Assembly: GCA_963791885.1 (NCBI GenBank)
Contig: CAWBUL010000004.1
Location: 1,674,001-1,738,000 of the forward strand
Length of the DNA: 64,000 bases
DNA from: CAVSUZ01 sp963791885
GTDB taxonomy: Bacteria; Pseudomonadota; Alphaproteobacteria; Acetobacterales; Acetobacteraceae
Direction: 5' to 3'
The number at the start of each line of letters is the position of its first letter. Position 1 is the first letter of the stretch. The notes under the pieces are model-generated. The model saw only the letters and a list, made by a program, of their open reading frames with translations, did not search any database and had not been told where the DNA came from. Below, in pieces: positions 16,061 to 25,252 of the stretch. A program made the translations under genes and the position numbers.

Positions 16061-17641
16061 TCAGGCGGTTCGCTGAACGCCCCAGAACACGATCTGCGGC
16101 GAGCGCACGAAATCCGTCAGGTTTTTGCGGAAGGCGGTCGGATACTTCAACTGACCCAGCGGCAGGAAGGGAATGTCGTTGAAGGCCTGCAATTGGATTT
16201 GCTCACAGATCTTCTTCTGTGACGCGATGTCGGGGGCGTTGAACCAGTCCACGCGAAGCGCTTCGATCTTGTCGTCGGTGGGCCAGCCGAACCAGCCCTT
16301 CTTGCCGTTGCCGCGCAGGGGATAGGAGCTGCCGGGGTTCGACACGGCCAGTCCCGCCCATGTGGTGCAGAAGCTGTTCCATCCACCCTGATCGGGCGGA
16401 TCCATCTTGGCGCGACGTCCCACCAGCGTGCCCCAGTCCATCAATTCGAAGTCGACGTTCAGGCCGACCTTATTGAAGAAGCTGTTGGTGACCTGGGCGA
16501 ACTGCGCCAGCGCCGGCTGGTCCGTCGGCGACATCAGAATGATCTTTTCGCCCTGGTAGCCGGACTCCTTGACCAATTGCCGTGACTTATCGAGGTCGCG
16601 CGGGGAGGTCAGCGCCTCCATTCCCGCCGCGTTCGCCATGGGGGAGCCAAGAGTAAAGAAACCGGCCGGGTATTTTGTGAGGTCGGTCTGATCTCCCGCG
16701 GCTGCGTCCATGTATTCCTTTTGGTCGAGAGCAGGCAGTAGCGCGCGCAACAGCTTCGGGTTGTTGAACGGCGGATAGAGGTGATTGAAGGCGAGCACGC
16801 CGAGATTTCCGAACGGATCGAACACGGCGACCTCGGTATCCGGCGATTGCCGCAGCATCGGTGCGAGGTCGATCAGCGGCTGTTCGATCCAGTCCACCTC
16901 GCCGGTCTGCAGCGCGGCGGCGGCGGTTGAGGGGTCCTTCTGGGTGATCCACTCGACGCGGTCGAAATGCACGACCTTTCCGCCGGAGATGTATTCAGGC
17001 TTCTCCTGCCGCGGGACGTATTTGTCGAACTTGGCCCAGGACGCGTGCGCGCCGGCGACCCATTCGTCCTTCAGGAATCGGAACGGCCCAGACCCGACAT
17101 ACTCCTTCACCTGCTCGGTCGCGGGTGTTTTCGCCATCCGCTGGGGCATGATGAACAGGCCGGGCTGGCCGAATGCGTACAGCATCTGGCGGAATGGCTT
17201 ATTCAGTCGAATCTGGAACCGCTTGTCGTCGAGGGGTTTCACCTCCTCGGTCAGGCTATGCAGATACTGGCCGAACGGATCCTTCACCCACCAGCGGGTG
17301 ATGGATGTGGTGCAGTCGATGGCGCGAGCGGGCTCGTTGTCGTGGAACAGCAGTCCGTCACGTAGGGTGAAGGTCCAGGTGAGCTCGTCGGCGCTCAGTT
17401 CGTGGCCGGCGCACATCTGCGGCTGTGCGGTCAGCGAATTGTCGATCCCGTAGAGCGTGTCCCAGATCATGAAGCCGGCGTTGTACGCGACGGTCGCGGT
17501 GGTCCAGATCGGATCCGGGTTGGCCAGATCCGCCTGCGGCACGAAGCGCAACAGACTTGCTTTGCCCTGGGCGCGGGCGGTCCGGACCAGCCCCGCGGCG
17601 GCAGCCGCTGTAGCACCCTTCAGAAGGTCACGCCGTTTCAT
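16061..17641 (-). CDS. ABC transporter substrate-binding protein, family 5
   Basis: A 526-residue periplasmic solute-binding protein starts at ATG 17641. The N-terminus MKRRDLLKGATAAAAAGLV with a cleavage-type RTARAQ looks like a twin-arginine (Tat) signal. The mature part follows the peptide/nickel binding (SBP_bac_5) plan: LTAQPQMCAGHELSADELTW, FHDNEPARAIDC, YVGSGPFRF and the C-terminal NDIPFLPLGQ. Such proteins deliver peptides or similar ligands to an ABC permease. No permease or ATPase genes lie next to it, so its transporter is elsewhere or it is an orphan. Confidence 0.87.
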   Translation of the reverse strand: MKRRDLLKGATAAAAAGLVRTARAQGKASLLRFVPQADLANPDPIWTTATVAYNAGFMIWDTLYGIDNSLTAQPQMCAGHELSADELTWTFTLRDGLLFHDNEPARAIDCTTSITRWWVKDPFGQYLHSLTEEVKPLDDKRFQIRLNKPFRQMLYAFGQPGLFIMPQRMAKTPATEQVKEYVGSGPFRFLKDEWVAGAHASWAKFDKYVPRQEKPEYISGGKVVHFDRVEWITQKDPSTAAAALQTGEVDWIEQPLIDLAPMLRQSPDTEVAVFDPFGNLGVLAFNHLYPPFNNPKLLRALLPALDQKEYMDAAAGDQTDLTKYPAGFFTLGSPMANAAGMEALTSPRDLDKSRQLVKESGYQGEKIILMSPTDQPALAQFAQVTNSFFNKVGLNVDFELMDWGTLVGRRAKMDPPDQGGWNSFCTTWAGLAVSNPGSSYPLRGNGKKGWFGWPTDDKIEALRVDWFNAPDIASQKKICEQIQLQAFNDIPFLPLGQLKYPTAFRKNLTDFVRSPQIVFWGVQRTA

Positions 17642-17735
17642 TGCGAAGCCCCTATTTTGTTGCGGCGCAGTGTGACGCAGTCCTCTCGCGGCCTCAAGGT
17701 TGCGACGACGCTGTCCGGTCCGGCACAAACAGGCC

Positions 17736-18170
17736 ATGACGACAGTGCTGCTCCCGGACGAGGAGGCGACCGCGCGGCTCGGTGAGCAGCTGGCTGCATT
17801 GGTCCGACCGGGTGATGCGATCCTGTTGGAAGGGCCGCTTGGGGCGGGAAAGACGAGTCTGGCGCGCGCTTTCCTGCGGGCGCTCATGGACGATCCGATG
17901 CTGGACGTGCCCAGCCCCAGCTTCACTCTGGTGCAGACATACGAAACGCCGCGCGGGCCGGTGCATCATTTCGATCTCTGGCGTTTGGATGGGCCGGGGG
18001 GCCTGACCGAACTGGGTTGGCATGATGCGCTGGCGGATATCGTGCTGGTGGAATGGCCGGACCGGCTGGGTCCGCTGCGTCCGGCCAAGGCGCTGACCGT
18101 TGGTCTGGAATACGGCGCCGACGAGGGGCGGACGGCGGTGCTGACCGAGTGGGAGGATCGGTTGGCGTGA
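17736..18170 (+). CDS. tsaE: tRNA threonylcarbamoyladenosine biosynthesis ATPase TsaE
   Basis: This 144-residue P-loop protein has the Walker A motif EGPLGAGKTSLAR (residues 32-44), the family signature SPSFTLVQTY and HFDLWRLD. TsaE is the ATPase that works with TsaB and TsaD to make t6A at tRNA position 37. It overlaps amgK by GTGA, and the tsaE-amgK-murU order is common in alphaproteobacteria. The start at ATG 17736 gives the normal family length. Confidence 0.92.
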   Translation: MTTVLLPDEEATARLGEQLAALVRPGDAILLEGPLGAGKTSLARAFLRALMDDPMLDVPSPSFTLVQTYETPRGPVHHFDLWRLDGPGGLTELGWHDALADIVLVEWPDRLGPLRPAKALTVGLEYGADEGRTAVLTEWEDRLA

Positions 18171-19153
18171 GCCGGGGTGAGCAAATCAGCGCGTTCCTGG
18201 CGGCGCATGGGTTTGCCGACGCTCAGGTAGCGCCCTTGGCACCGGATGCCGGCTTCCGGCGCTACCTGCGCCTGACCGGCGGCCCGCGGCCCGCGCTGCT
18301 GATGGATGCGCCGGCGCCGGAAGATGTGCGGCCGTTCCTGCGCATGGCCGGGCATCTCGCGTCGGTCGGACTCTGTGTGCCCGAAATCATCGCGGCGGAT
18401 GAAGAGGCCGGATTGGTGCTGGAGGAGGATTTCGGCGATGCGCTGCTGTCCGTGATCCTCGATCGTGAGAATGCGCGCACGCTGTTCGACGCGGCAATCG
18501 ACGCGTTGTTGCATATGCAAGCTTATCCTGCACCGGCCGGGCTGCCACGATGGGATGCGGTGGCGATGCGGGATGCGACGCTGGGACCGTTATGCGACTG
18601 GTGGTGGCCGGCGGCATTCGGCGGGCTGTGTCCGGACGCCGCGCGCGCCGACTTTGCCGCCGCGCTGGATACGACGCTGCAGATGCTGCGTGCCGATGTC
18701 CTGGTGCATCGCGATTTCTTCGCGGGGAACCTCATCTGGCTGCCGGACCGCATCGGGGTTCGACGGATCGGCATCATCGATTTTCAGGGCGCGTCATTGG
18801 GGGATGGTGTCTATGATCTGGTGTCGCTGCTGGAGGACGCGCGGCGCGATCTGTCCGACGAGCTGAGGGAGCGTGGGCGCGCGCGCTTTGTGGCGGGCCA
18901 GTCCAGACATGATGCCAAGGCGTTCGACGTGGTGTTCGCGATTTATGCCGGGCAGCGGCATCTGCGCGTGGCGACCCAATGGGTGCGGCTGGCGCGGCGG
19001 GATGGACGGCCCCAGTACCTGGTGCACGGCCCGCGCACCTGGGCCTTGCTGGACCGCGCTCTCCGCCATCCGGCAAATGCGCCCTTGGCAGCGGCGATGG
19101 ACCGGTGGATACCCCCCGCCATGCGTGCCAATCCCCCCGACCTCGCGGTATGA
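18167..19153 (+). CDS. amgK: N-acetylmuramate/N-acetylglucosamine kinase AmgK
   Basis: A 328-residue aminoglycoside-phosphotransferase fold protein starts at GTG 18167. It has the catalytic loop HRDFFAGN (His181, Asp183, Asn188) and the metal-binding DFQ (Asp205). Its place between tsaE and murU, with 4-base overlaps on both sides, identifies it as AmgK. AmgK phosphorylates the anomeric position of MurNAc or GlcNAc freed from the cell wall so that MurU can make the UDP-sugar. This salvage route bypasses de novo synthesis. Confidence 0.9.
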   Translation: MSRGEQISAFLAAHGFADAQVAPLAPDAGFRRYLRLTGGPRPALLMDAPAPEDVRPFLRMAGHLASVGLCVPEIIAADEEAGLVLEEDFGDALLSVILDRENARTLFDAAIDALLHMQAYPAPAGLPRWDAVAMRDATLGPLCDWWWPAAFGGLCPDAARADFAAALDTTLQMLRADVLVHRDFFAGNLIWLPDRIGVRRIGIIDFQGASLGDGVYDLVSLLEDARRDLSDELRERGRARFVAGQSRHDAKAFDVVFAIYAGQRHLRVATQWVRLARRDGRPQYLVHGPRTWALLDRALRHPANAPLAAAMDRWIPPAMRANPPDLAV

Positions 19154-19890
19154 CTCGTCCCAAGCGTGCCATGGTGCTGGCGGCCGGCCGAGCGGTGCGC
19201 ATGCGTCCCCTGACGGACCATACGGCCAAGCCGCTGCTCCGCGTGCGTGGCCGAGCTCTTCTGGATCATGCTCTGGACCGTCTCGCCGAAGCCGGGGTGG
19301 AGCAGGTGGTGGTGAATGCGCATTGGTGCGGGGAGCAGGTTGCGCGGCATTTGGCGGAACGGCGGAGCGGCCCGGGGACCGTCGTCAGTCGTGAAGCCGT
19401 TCTGCTGGAAACGGGCGGCGGTGTAAGGGCGGCGCTGCCGTTGCTGGGCGAGGACCCGTTCTACGTGGTGAACGGCGATGCGTTCTGGCTAGACGGTCCG
19501 ATTCCGGCGCTGCATCGAATTGGCGACGCCTTCGATCCGGGTGCCACGGACAGCGTGCTGCTGCTGCACCGGACGGCGCAGGTGCAGGCCGATGTGGGGT
19601 TAGGCGATTTCGCGCTCGACAAATGGGGCGTACCGCGACGCCGCGCAGAGCGTGAGGTGGTGCCGTACATCTATGCCGGCGTTCACATCATGTCTGCGGC
19701 GCTGCTGGATGGCATGCCCGACGGTGCGTTCAGCATGAACCTGGCATGGGACCGGGCGCTTGCCGCGGGTCGGCTGCGTGCGGTGGTTCATGACGGGCTG
19801 TGGTGTCATCTGTCGGTTCCGGCCGACCTGGAACGCGCCGAGGCGGAGCTGGATGAATGCGGCGCGCTGGTGGATGCATCGCCGGCCTGA
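19150..19890 (+). CDS. murU: N-acetylmuramate-1-phosphate uridylyltransferase MurU
   Basis: A 246-residue nucleotidyltransferase begins at ATG 19150, overlapping the amgK stop (ATGA). The nucleotide loop is LAAGRAVRMRPLT, and KPLL, ETGGG and the metal-site VVNGDAFW follow. MurU makes UDP-MurNAc from MurNAc-1-phosphate in wall recycling. The usual second glycine of the GxGxR loop is replaced by alanine (GRAVR). The gene is otherwise intact and well placed. Confidence 0.9.
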   Translation: MTRPKRAMVLAAGRAVRMRPLTDHTAKPLLRVRGRALLDHALDRLAEAGVEQVVVNAHWCGEQVARHLAERRSGPGTVVSREAVLLETGGGVRAALPLLGEDPFYVVNGDAFWLDGPIPALHRIGDAFDPGATDSVLLLHRTAQVQADVGLGDFALDKWGVPRRRAEREVVPYIYAGVHIMSAALLDGMPDGAFSMNLAWDRALAAGRLRAVVHDGLWCHLSVPADLERAEAELDECGALVDASPA

Positions 19891-19971
19891 GGCTGCTGCG
19901 GCCAGAACCGCAACGCGCACGGAGCGATTGTTTATCACGAAACTATCTCCGTGCGCCGCCGGCTGTTGAAA

Positions 19972-20874
19972 TCAAGCCAGCAGTCCAAATCCGGAAATCA
20001 GCAGCAGAACATTTACCACGACCGTGAAGGATCGGTCGGACAGGCGCTTGAAGACGCCAAATCCCAGGAGCGTACCAAGCAGGGCCATGGGAACGAATTG
20101 CAGGTCGGGCCAAGCAACGGCGGGCGCGCTTTGGGTTCGCATTGTTTAAATCAGTAGGAGTGCGAGGATCTGCATGATCAGGATGAAGGGCTGATACAGC
20201 CCGCGCTGGCGGCTTTTGTCCCAGCCCTTCAAGCCGCACACCACCGTCACCGGTGCGCCGGGTATGCCGGCCAGGCCGCCCGTAACGCCGCCGACGATAC
20301 CGAAAGCGACGTCGGCGACACGGCTCTTGATTGAGAGCGACATGCGACGTTTGACGAGCGCGTAACCGGAATAAGCGATCAACAGAACGCCGATCGCCTC
20401 TTTGACGCCTGCGTCGCCCAGATGCAGCAACAGCAGCACGCCCATGGGAAGGCCGATGATGCCGCCGATCAGGAACAACGGCAGATCGCTCCAGGCGATG
20501 TTGCGCCAGATCAGTATGACGCTGAGTCCCTGAATGGCGACGCTGCAGACCATCATGATTTCCACGACCTGCACGGGATTCGGCATGAGGGAGAGCAGCA
20601 TGACCCCGCAGATGGCGGAGAACGCGAATCCTGCGATGCTGGAGAGGGTGGAGGCCACCAAAACTGCGATAAGTGCGCCGGCACCCATCGACAGATTCGC
20701 GCGGGACAGGCCTGCGATGTAAGCGAGGGCGGCGAGCATCGCGGTCGCCCCCGCGACATACAGCATGCAAGAATTCAACAGCTGCAGCGGCCATCTGGCA
20801 ATCTGCCGGATATACTCCGCGCGTTGCTGGTGCGCAGATTCCAGCGCGTCAGCATATCCGTCAGCTGCTACCAT
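19972..20874 (-). pseudogene. TauE/SafE-family anion exporter with in-frame stop
   Basis: The reverse strand encodes a multi-helix TauE/SafE protein with the N-terminal half (SSIAGFAFSAICGVMLLSLM) and the central GGVTGGLAGIPGAPVTV motif. A TAA at 20146-20148 interrupts it after QILALLLI. The same frame then continues with the normal last two helices (QFVPMALLGTLLGFGVFKRL and VVNVLLLISGFGLLA) to a TGA at 19972-19974. Only one nonsense codon separates the parts, with no frameshift, so the loss looks recent. An ATG lies two codons beyond the stop. The family exports sulfite or other organic anions. Confidence 0.82.
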
Positions 20875-20876
20875 AG

Positions 20877-21065
20877 TCAGCTCATCCGGTCGTGCAGGAG
20901 GAGTGCATTGGAGTCGTCGGGCACGGCTGCGGCGCCGGTGGCAAAGGAGGTTTGCACCGCGTGAACCAGCGCGTGTACCGCTTCGCTCGGTTCCGGCCTG
21001 CCTGACAGGATAGCCGACGCTATGGCCAGAACCATTACCAAGATCAGCAAACGATCGCCTGGCAT
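20877..21065 (-). CDS. Small single-helix hypothetical protein
   Basis: A 62-residue protein begins at ATG 21065 with GGGAGAAGG upstream. Its N-terminus MPGDRLLILVMVLAIASAIL is one hydrophobic helix, either a membrane anchor or an uncleaved signal. The remainder is polar. It ends two bases before the TauE-like ATG, and the DUF4337 gene lies upstream on the same strand, so the three probably form one transcript. The function is not known. Confidence 0.5.
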   Translation of the reverse strand: MPGDRLLILVMVLAIASAILSGRPEPSEAVHALVHAVQTSFATGAAAVPDDSNALLLHDRMS

Positions 21066-21153
21066 TCTGCCTTCTCCCTCAGCTTGGGTCTGGCAGAAGA
21101 ATCAGTCCGTCCGGGTTACTTCGCTATGAACCGGTTCAGAGCGCGTGGCTCGA

Positions 21154-21729
21154 TCAGAACAGAAGCGAGGCCGGCGCGGCGGCGCCCAGAACGCCAAGTC
21201 CCAGACCGAGCGCGCCGAGCAAAAGTGCAAGACGGATCAGCAGCCGCGATGCGGTGATCACGGAGGCGGTGGCGAGCACGATGCCAAGCTGCAGGGCGGC
21301 GGAGGCATTGTCGTACGTGTGGGCGCGATGCAGGTCGTGATCGCGCTCGCGCTCGAATTCGCGGGCACGCTCCGAGACCGCGGCCTCGCCGTCCTGCGCG
21401 TCCGTTTGGTATCGCGCCTGATCGTCCGCGAGTCGGTGGAGCAGCTTGTCCCGGGCGGCCGCACGGCCCGCGTCCACAGGCGGATCCAGAGTCTGCGCCA
21501 ACCCGGCGATGTCCTGGGCGATGGCGGCGCGGATCGATTTGGCCTGGTACTGGTTCCACGCATCGGCTGCCAGGATGGACGACTGCGACACACCGATTTC
21601 AGCGTGCTTGCCCTGCTGTTCGCAGATCGCCAAGGCGGCGGCGAGTATGGCGATGAGCAAGGCTGCACGCTTGTGGCCATGCTCCACGGCGTGCGCCGCG
21701 TGTTCGTGGTGCTCGAGGCTCTCGCTCAT
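21154..21729 (-). CDS. DUF4337 family membrane protein
   Basis: A 191-residue protein has a histidine-rich start (ESLEHHEHAAHAVEHGHK), an N-terminal helix (RAALLIAILAAALAI), a long charged coiled-coil-like middle region with conserved AWNQYQAKSIR, and two closely spaced C-terminal helices. This arrangement is typical of DUF4337, a family of unknown function in proteobacteria. It is followed on the same strand by a small membrane protein and the broken TauE gene. Confidence 0.8.
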   Translation of the reverse strand: MSESLEHHEHAAHAVEHGHKRAALLIAILAAALAICEQQGKHAEIGVSQSSILAADAWNQYQAKSIRAAIAQDIAGLAQTLDPPVDAGRAAARDKLLHRLADDQARYQTDAQDGEAAVSERAREFERERDHDLHRAHTYDNASAALQLGIVLATASVITASRLLIRLALLLGALGLGLGVLGAAAPASLLF

Positions 21730-21811
21730 ACCTGTCTCATACCGTTCGGCCCCGCCTCTTGTCCTGAGGTGGTCGGTCTGTATGTATCCGCCCTCGGACA
21801 GGGAGCGTTGC

Positions 21812-22465
21812 GTGCCCGATATTTTCGACGAGGTCGAGGAGGAACTTCGCGCCGAGCGCGCGCAGAAATTCCTGACGCAATATGCTGGCCTGATCCTCGG
21901 TGCTGTCCTGCTGGTGGTTGCCGCGGTCGCGGGTTGGCAGGCCTGGCGCTGGCATCAGGCCAAGCAGGATCAGCAAGCGGGGGCGGCGTACATCTCCGCC
22001 ATGCTTGCCGAAGGCCAGCCCTCCGGAGCGGCAAATGCTGCGGCTCTCAACGTGTTCGACGCGCTCGCGCGCCAAGCTCCGGACGGCTATCGCACCTTGG
22101 CCCGGTTCCAGGCTGCCGCGCTCCAGGCGCAGACCGGACACCTGAACGAGGCGCTGGCTCTATGGAGCGCCATCGCCGCCGACGGCGGCACCGATCCGTT
22201 GCTGCGCGACCTAGCCACCTTGCTTTGGGCCCAGCATCAGGTCGATTCGGGTGATCCGGCCATCGTGCGCGCCCGGCTCGAACCCCTGGCCGATGCACCC
22301 GGCCCCTGGCGTGCCTTGGCGCAGGAGCAGATCGCGCTGCTCGACCTGCGTCAGGGTCGTACAGATCAGGCCAAGCAAACCTTGGCGGCGCTGCGGAATT
22401 CGGCGGATGCGCCTCCCGGGGTCAAGGAACGCGCCACGGCGCTGCTGGCCCGCCTCGGAGCATGA
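21812..22465 (+). CDS. YfgM-like tetratricopeptide membrane protein
   Basis: This protein of about 217 residues starts at GTG 21812 behind CAGGGAGCG. It has a cytoplasmic acidic start (PDIFDEVEEELRAERAQKFL), one helix (YAGLILGAVLLVVAAVAGW) and a periplasmic TPR-like solenoid with paired helices (for example GRTDQAKQTLAALRN). This is the plan of YfgM/TPR_21 proteins, ancillary to the Sec translocon and periplasmic chaperones. It overlaps bamB by ATGA, and the order yfgM-bamB-der is as in E. coli. Confidence 0.82.
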   Translation: MPDIFDEVEEELRAERAQKFLTQYAGLILGAVLLVVAAVAGWQAWRWHQAKQDQQAGAAYISAMLAEGQPSGAANAAALNVFDALARQAPDGYRTLARFQAAALQAQTGHLNEALALWSAIAADGGTDPLLRDLATLLWAQHQVDSGDPAIVRARLEPLADAPGPWRALAQEQIALLDLRQGRTDQAKQTLAALRNSADAPPGVKERATALLARLGA

Positions 22466-23817
22466 AGCGAATGGCACTTTCGCGCCGGGCGGCACTCCGT
22501 CTGCCGCTGGCTCTCACACTGCCGCTCACCCTTCCCTTGGGCGGCTGTGGTTTATTCAATGGCGAGTGGTTCGGTCAGGAGAAAGTCCCGCTTCCGGGCA
22601 AACGGGAGCCGGTTCTTGGCGCCCAGGAACTCTTTCCGGCCGCAGCCGGCGGACCGCCCGTCGTACTGCCACGTCCGGTGCGCAACGCCGCGTGGCCCCA
22701 GCCCGGGGGAAATCCTGCACACCTGATGGGCAACCTGGAGGCACGACCCAGCCTGGCCCAGGTCTGGGAAGCTCCGATGGGCGACGGCGGCGGTTACCGG
22801 CAAAAAGTACTGGCCCAGCCGGTATCCGCCAACGGTCTGGTCTACACGATGGATTCGTCAGCCAATGTCACGTGCTTCAGCCTGAGCGACGGCGGCCGCC
22901 ATTGGCGGATGGATACGAAGGGAAAGGGCGTTCGCAGCACCAATCTCGGCGGCGGGCTGAGCCTGGCAGACGGACGGCTCTATGCCGTGAATGGTCTGGG
23001 TGATGTGCTGGCCATCGATCCGGTTCGAGGGACGGTGATCTGGCGGGTGAACGTGAAGGAGCCGGTGCGCGGCGGCCCCACGATTGTCGAGGGGCGTCTG
23101 TTCCTGACCACCATCGCCGATCGGATCATCGCGCTCGAGACAACGGCGGGCCACGAACTCTGGCGTTATCAGGCGCTCAATGCGCAGACCGCGATGCTGG
23201 GCGAACCGGCGCCGGCCTATTCGGATGGGCTGGTGGTAGCCGGCTTTGCATCGGGCGAGTTGAGCGCGATGCGTGCCGATACCGGCACCGTGGTTTGGAC
23301 CGACAATCTGGTGGCGTCGGGTGTCGGGGGCGGATTATTGGATGTGAATTCCATCCGCGGCATGCCTGTGATCAGCGGCAACCAGGTGTTCGCGATCGGC
23401 AACGGCGGACTGGCCGTTTCGAATGATCTGCATGCGGGTCGGCGCGTGTGGCAGCACGCCGTGTCGGGTGAGGACAGCCCTTGGGTGGCCGGTGACTGGG
23501 TGTTCCTGGTCACGCTCGATCAGACGCTGGCCGCCATCCATGCGCTGGACGGGACGGTATCCTGGGTCAGGGCTTTGCCGCGCTGGCGTAATCCCAAGAA
23601 GCAGCGCAACCCGATCACCTGGTTTGGTCCCACTCTGATGGGTGACAGGCTGGTTCTGGCCGGGACGAACGAGCAGGCGCTGGCGGTCAGCCCGTATACG
23701 GGGCAGGTTCTGGGACAGCAGAAGTTGTCCGGTCAGGCTGTGCCGGTTCAGCCCGTTGTTGTTGACGGCACTCTGCTGCTGATCACCGAGGACGGGCGTT
23801 TGATCGCCCTGCGCTGA
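22462..23817 (+). CDS. bamB: Outer-membrane assembly lipoprotein BamB
   Basis: A 451-residue protein has a lipoprotein signal peptide ending in the lipobox LGGC (cysteine near residue 29) and a PQQ-type beta-propeller with repeated strands such as VYTMDSSANVTCFSLSDGGR and LYAVNGLGDVLAIDPVRG. BamB assists BamA in folding outer-membrane proteins. It sits directly upstream of der and overlaps the YfgM-like gene by ATGA, which matches the conserved operon. Confidence 0.9.
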   Translation: MKRMALSRRAALRLPLALTLPLTLPLGGCGLFNGEWFGQEKVPLPGKREPVLGAQELFPAAAGGPPVVLPRPVRNAAWPQPGGNPAHLMGNLEARPSLAQVWEAPMGDGGGYRQKVLAQPVSANGLVYTMDSSANVTCFSLSDGGRHWRMDTKGKGVRSTNLGGGLSLADGRLYAVNGLGDVLAIDPVRGTVIWRVNVKEPVRGGPTIVEGRLFLTTIADRIIALETTAGHELWRYQALNAQTAMLGEPAPAYSDGLVVAGFASGELSAMRADTGTVVWTDNLVASGVGGGLLDVNSIRGMPVISGNQVFAIGNGGLAVSNDLHAGRRVWQHAVSGEDSPWVAGDWVFLVTLDQTLAAIHALDGTVSWVRALPRWRNPKKQRNPITWFGPTLMGDRLVLAGTNEQALAVSPYTGQVLGQQKLSGQAVPVQPVVVDGTLLLITEDGRLIALR

Positions 23818-23820
23818 GAC

Positions 23821-25164
23821 ATGAGTTCGGCTGCCCTTCCAGTGGTGGTTGTTGCAGGGCGGCCGAATGTCGGCAAATCCACCCTGTACAACCGCCTGGC
23901 GGGCCGGCGCGCGGCTCTGGTCGCTGACACGCCGGGCGTGACGCGCGATCGGCAGGAGACCGAGGCGCTGATGCGCGGCCGGCGGGTGATGCTGATGGAC
24001 ACGGCTGGATTGGATGAGGCGGCGCCGGACAGCCTGTTGGGGCGGATGCAATCGTCATCGGCGACGGCTGTCGGACAGGCCGATCTGGTACTTTTCGTGG
24101 TGGACGCACGCGCGGGTATCACGCCGGGTGATCGGCATTTTGCTCAGTGGCTCCGGCGGCAGGGCAGGGAGGTGCTGCTGGTCGCCAACAAGGCGGAAGG
24201 CCGCATGGCTGAGTCGGGGTTGTACGAGGCTTACACGCTGGGGCTAGGAGATCCGGTTGCAGTCTCTGCGGAGCATGGCGAAGGCATCGCGGACCTGATG
24301 TCGGTCATCGTTGAAAGGCTGCCTGACGAGACGGCAGTGTCCGAGGCGACCGACACGGCGCTGAAGCTGGCGATCGTGGGACGGCCGAATGCTGGGAAGT
24401 CCACGCTGCTGAACCGGCTGGTGGGCGAAGAGCGGATGGTCACCGGCCCGGAACCCGGATTGACCCGGGACGCCGTTACAGTCGCGCTGAGCGACGCACA
24501 GGGTCGGCGGATCGAACTGGTCGATACGGCCGGGCTGCGCCGGCGCGCGCGGATCGAGGCGCCGCTGGAAAAGATGTCGGTCGGCGCTGCGATCGGCGCA
24601 CTGCGCATGGCGGAGATGGTCGTGCTGGCCGTGGACGCGGCGGAGGGGCTGCACGACCAGGATTTGCAGATCGCGCAGTTGGTCGAACGAGAGGGGCGAG
24701 GGCTGGTGATTGCCCTGACCAAGTGGGACGCCGTAGAGCAGCGGAGCGCAGTCCGCAAAGCGATTGCGGAGCGGCTGGAAAGCAGCCTGGCGCAGTTGCG
24801 CGGCGTGCCGGTCGTGACGCTATCGGCGGTGACCGGTGAGGGAATGGAGCGGCTGTTCCCGGCAGTGTGGAAGGCGTACGAGGTGTGGAACACGCGCGTG
24901 CCCACTGCGGCGTTGAACCGGTGGTTCGAAGAGGCTCTGGCTCGGCATCCCACGCCGCTGGTGGACAGGCGGCGGCTGAAGCTGCGCTACATCACGCAGG
25001 CGAAGGCACGGCCGCCGACTTTTGTGGTGTTCGGCACGCGCGCGGAGCGGCTGCCGGAAGATTATCGGCGGTATCTGGTGAACGGGCTGAGAGAGACGTT
25101 CGGGCTGGAGGGAACGCCGATCCGGCTCCAGCTTCGTGGTACCGCAAACCCGTTTGCGAAATAG
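23821..25164 (+). CDS. der: Ribosome-associated GTPase Der (EngA)
   Basis: A 447-residue protein has two tandem GTPase domains: GRPNVGKSTLYN, DTPGVTRDR and DTAG in the first, GRPNAGKSTLLN, DTAGLRRRARIE and TKWD in the second. A KH-like C-terminus ends LRGTANPFAK. Der is essential for 50S assembly. The first-domain G4 motif reads NKAE instead of NKxD. The last 28 codons exist again in diverged form at 30911-30994. Confidence 0.95.
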   Translation: MSSAALPVVVVAGRPNVGKSTLYNRLAGRRAALVADTPGVTRDRQETEALMRGRRVMLMDTAGLDEAAPDSLLGRMQSSSATAVGQADLVLFVVDARAGITPGDRHFAQWLRRQGREVLLVANKAEGRMAESGLYEAYTLGLGDPVAVSAEHGEGIADLMSVIVERLPDETAVSEATDTALKLAIVGRPNAGKSTLLNRLVGEERMVTGPEPGLTRDAVTVALSDAQGRRIELVDTAGLRRRARIEAPLEKMSVGAAIGALRMAEMVVLAVDAAEGLHDQDLQIAQLVEREGRGLVIALTKWDAVEQRSAVRKAIAERLESSLAQLRGVPVVTLSAVTGEGMERLFPAVWKAYEVWNTRVPTAALNRWFEEALARHPTPLVDRRRLKLRYITQAKARPPTFVVFGTRAERLPEDYRRYLVNGLRETFGLEGTPIRLQLRGTANPFAK

Positions 25165-25252
25165 TCCAAGGCGGTGCGGCAGGGCAGTTCTTGTCACGTC
25201 TGAACCGCCGGGGCAGACAGGGCCGGCCAGAACGATAAGGGGAGGCAGCGTA

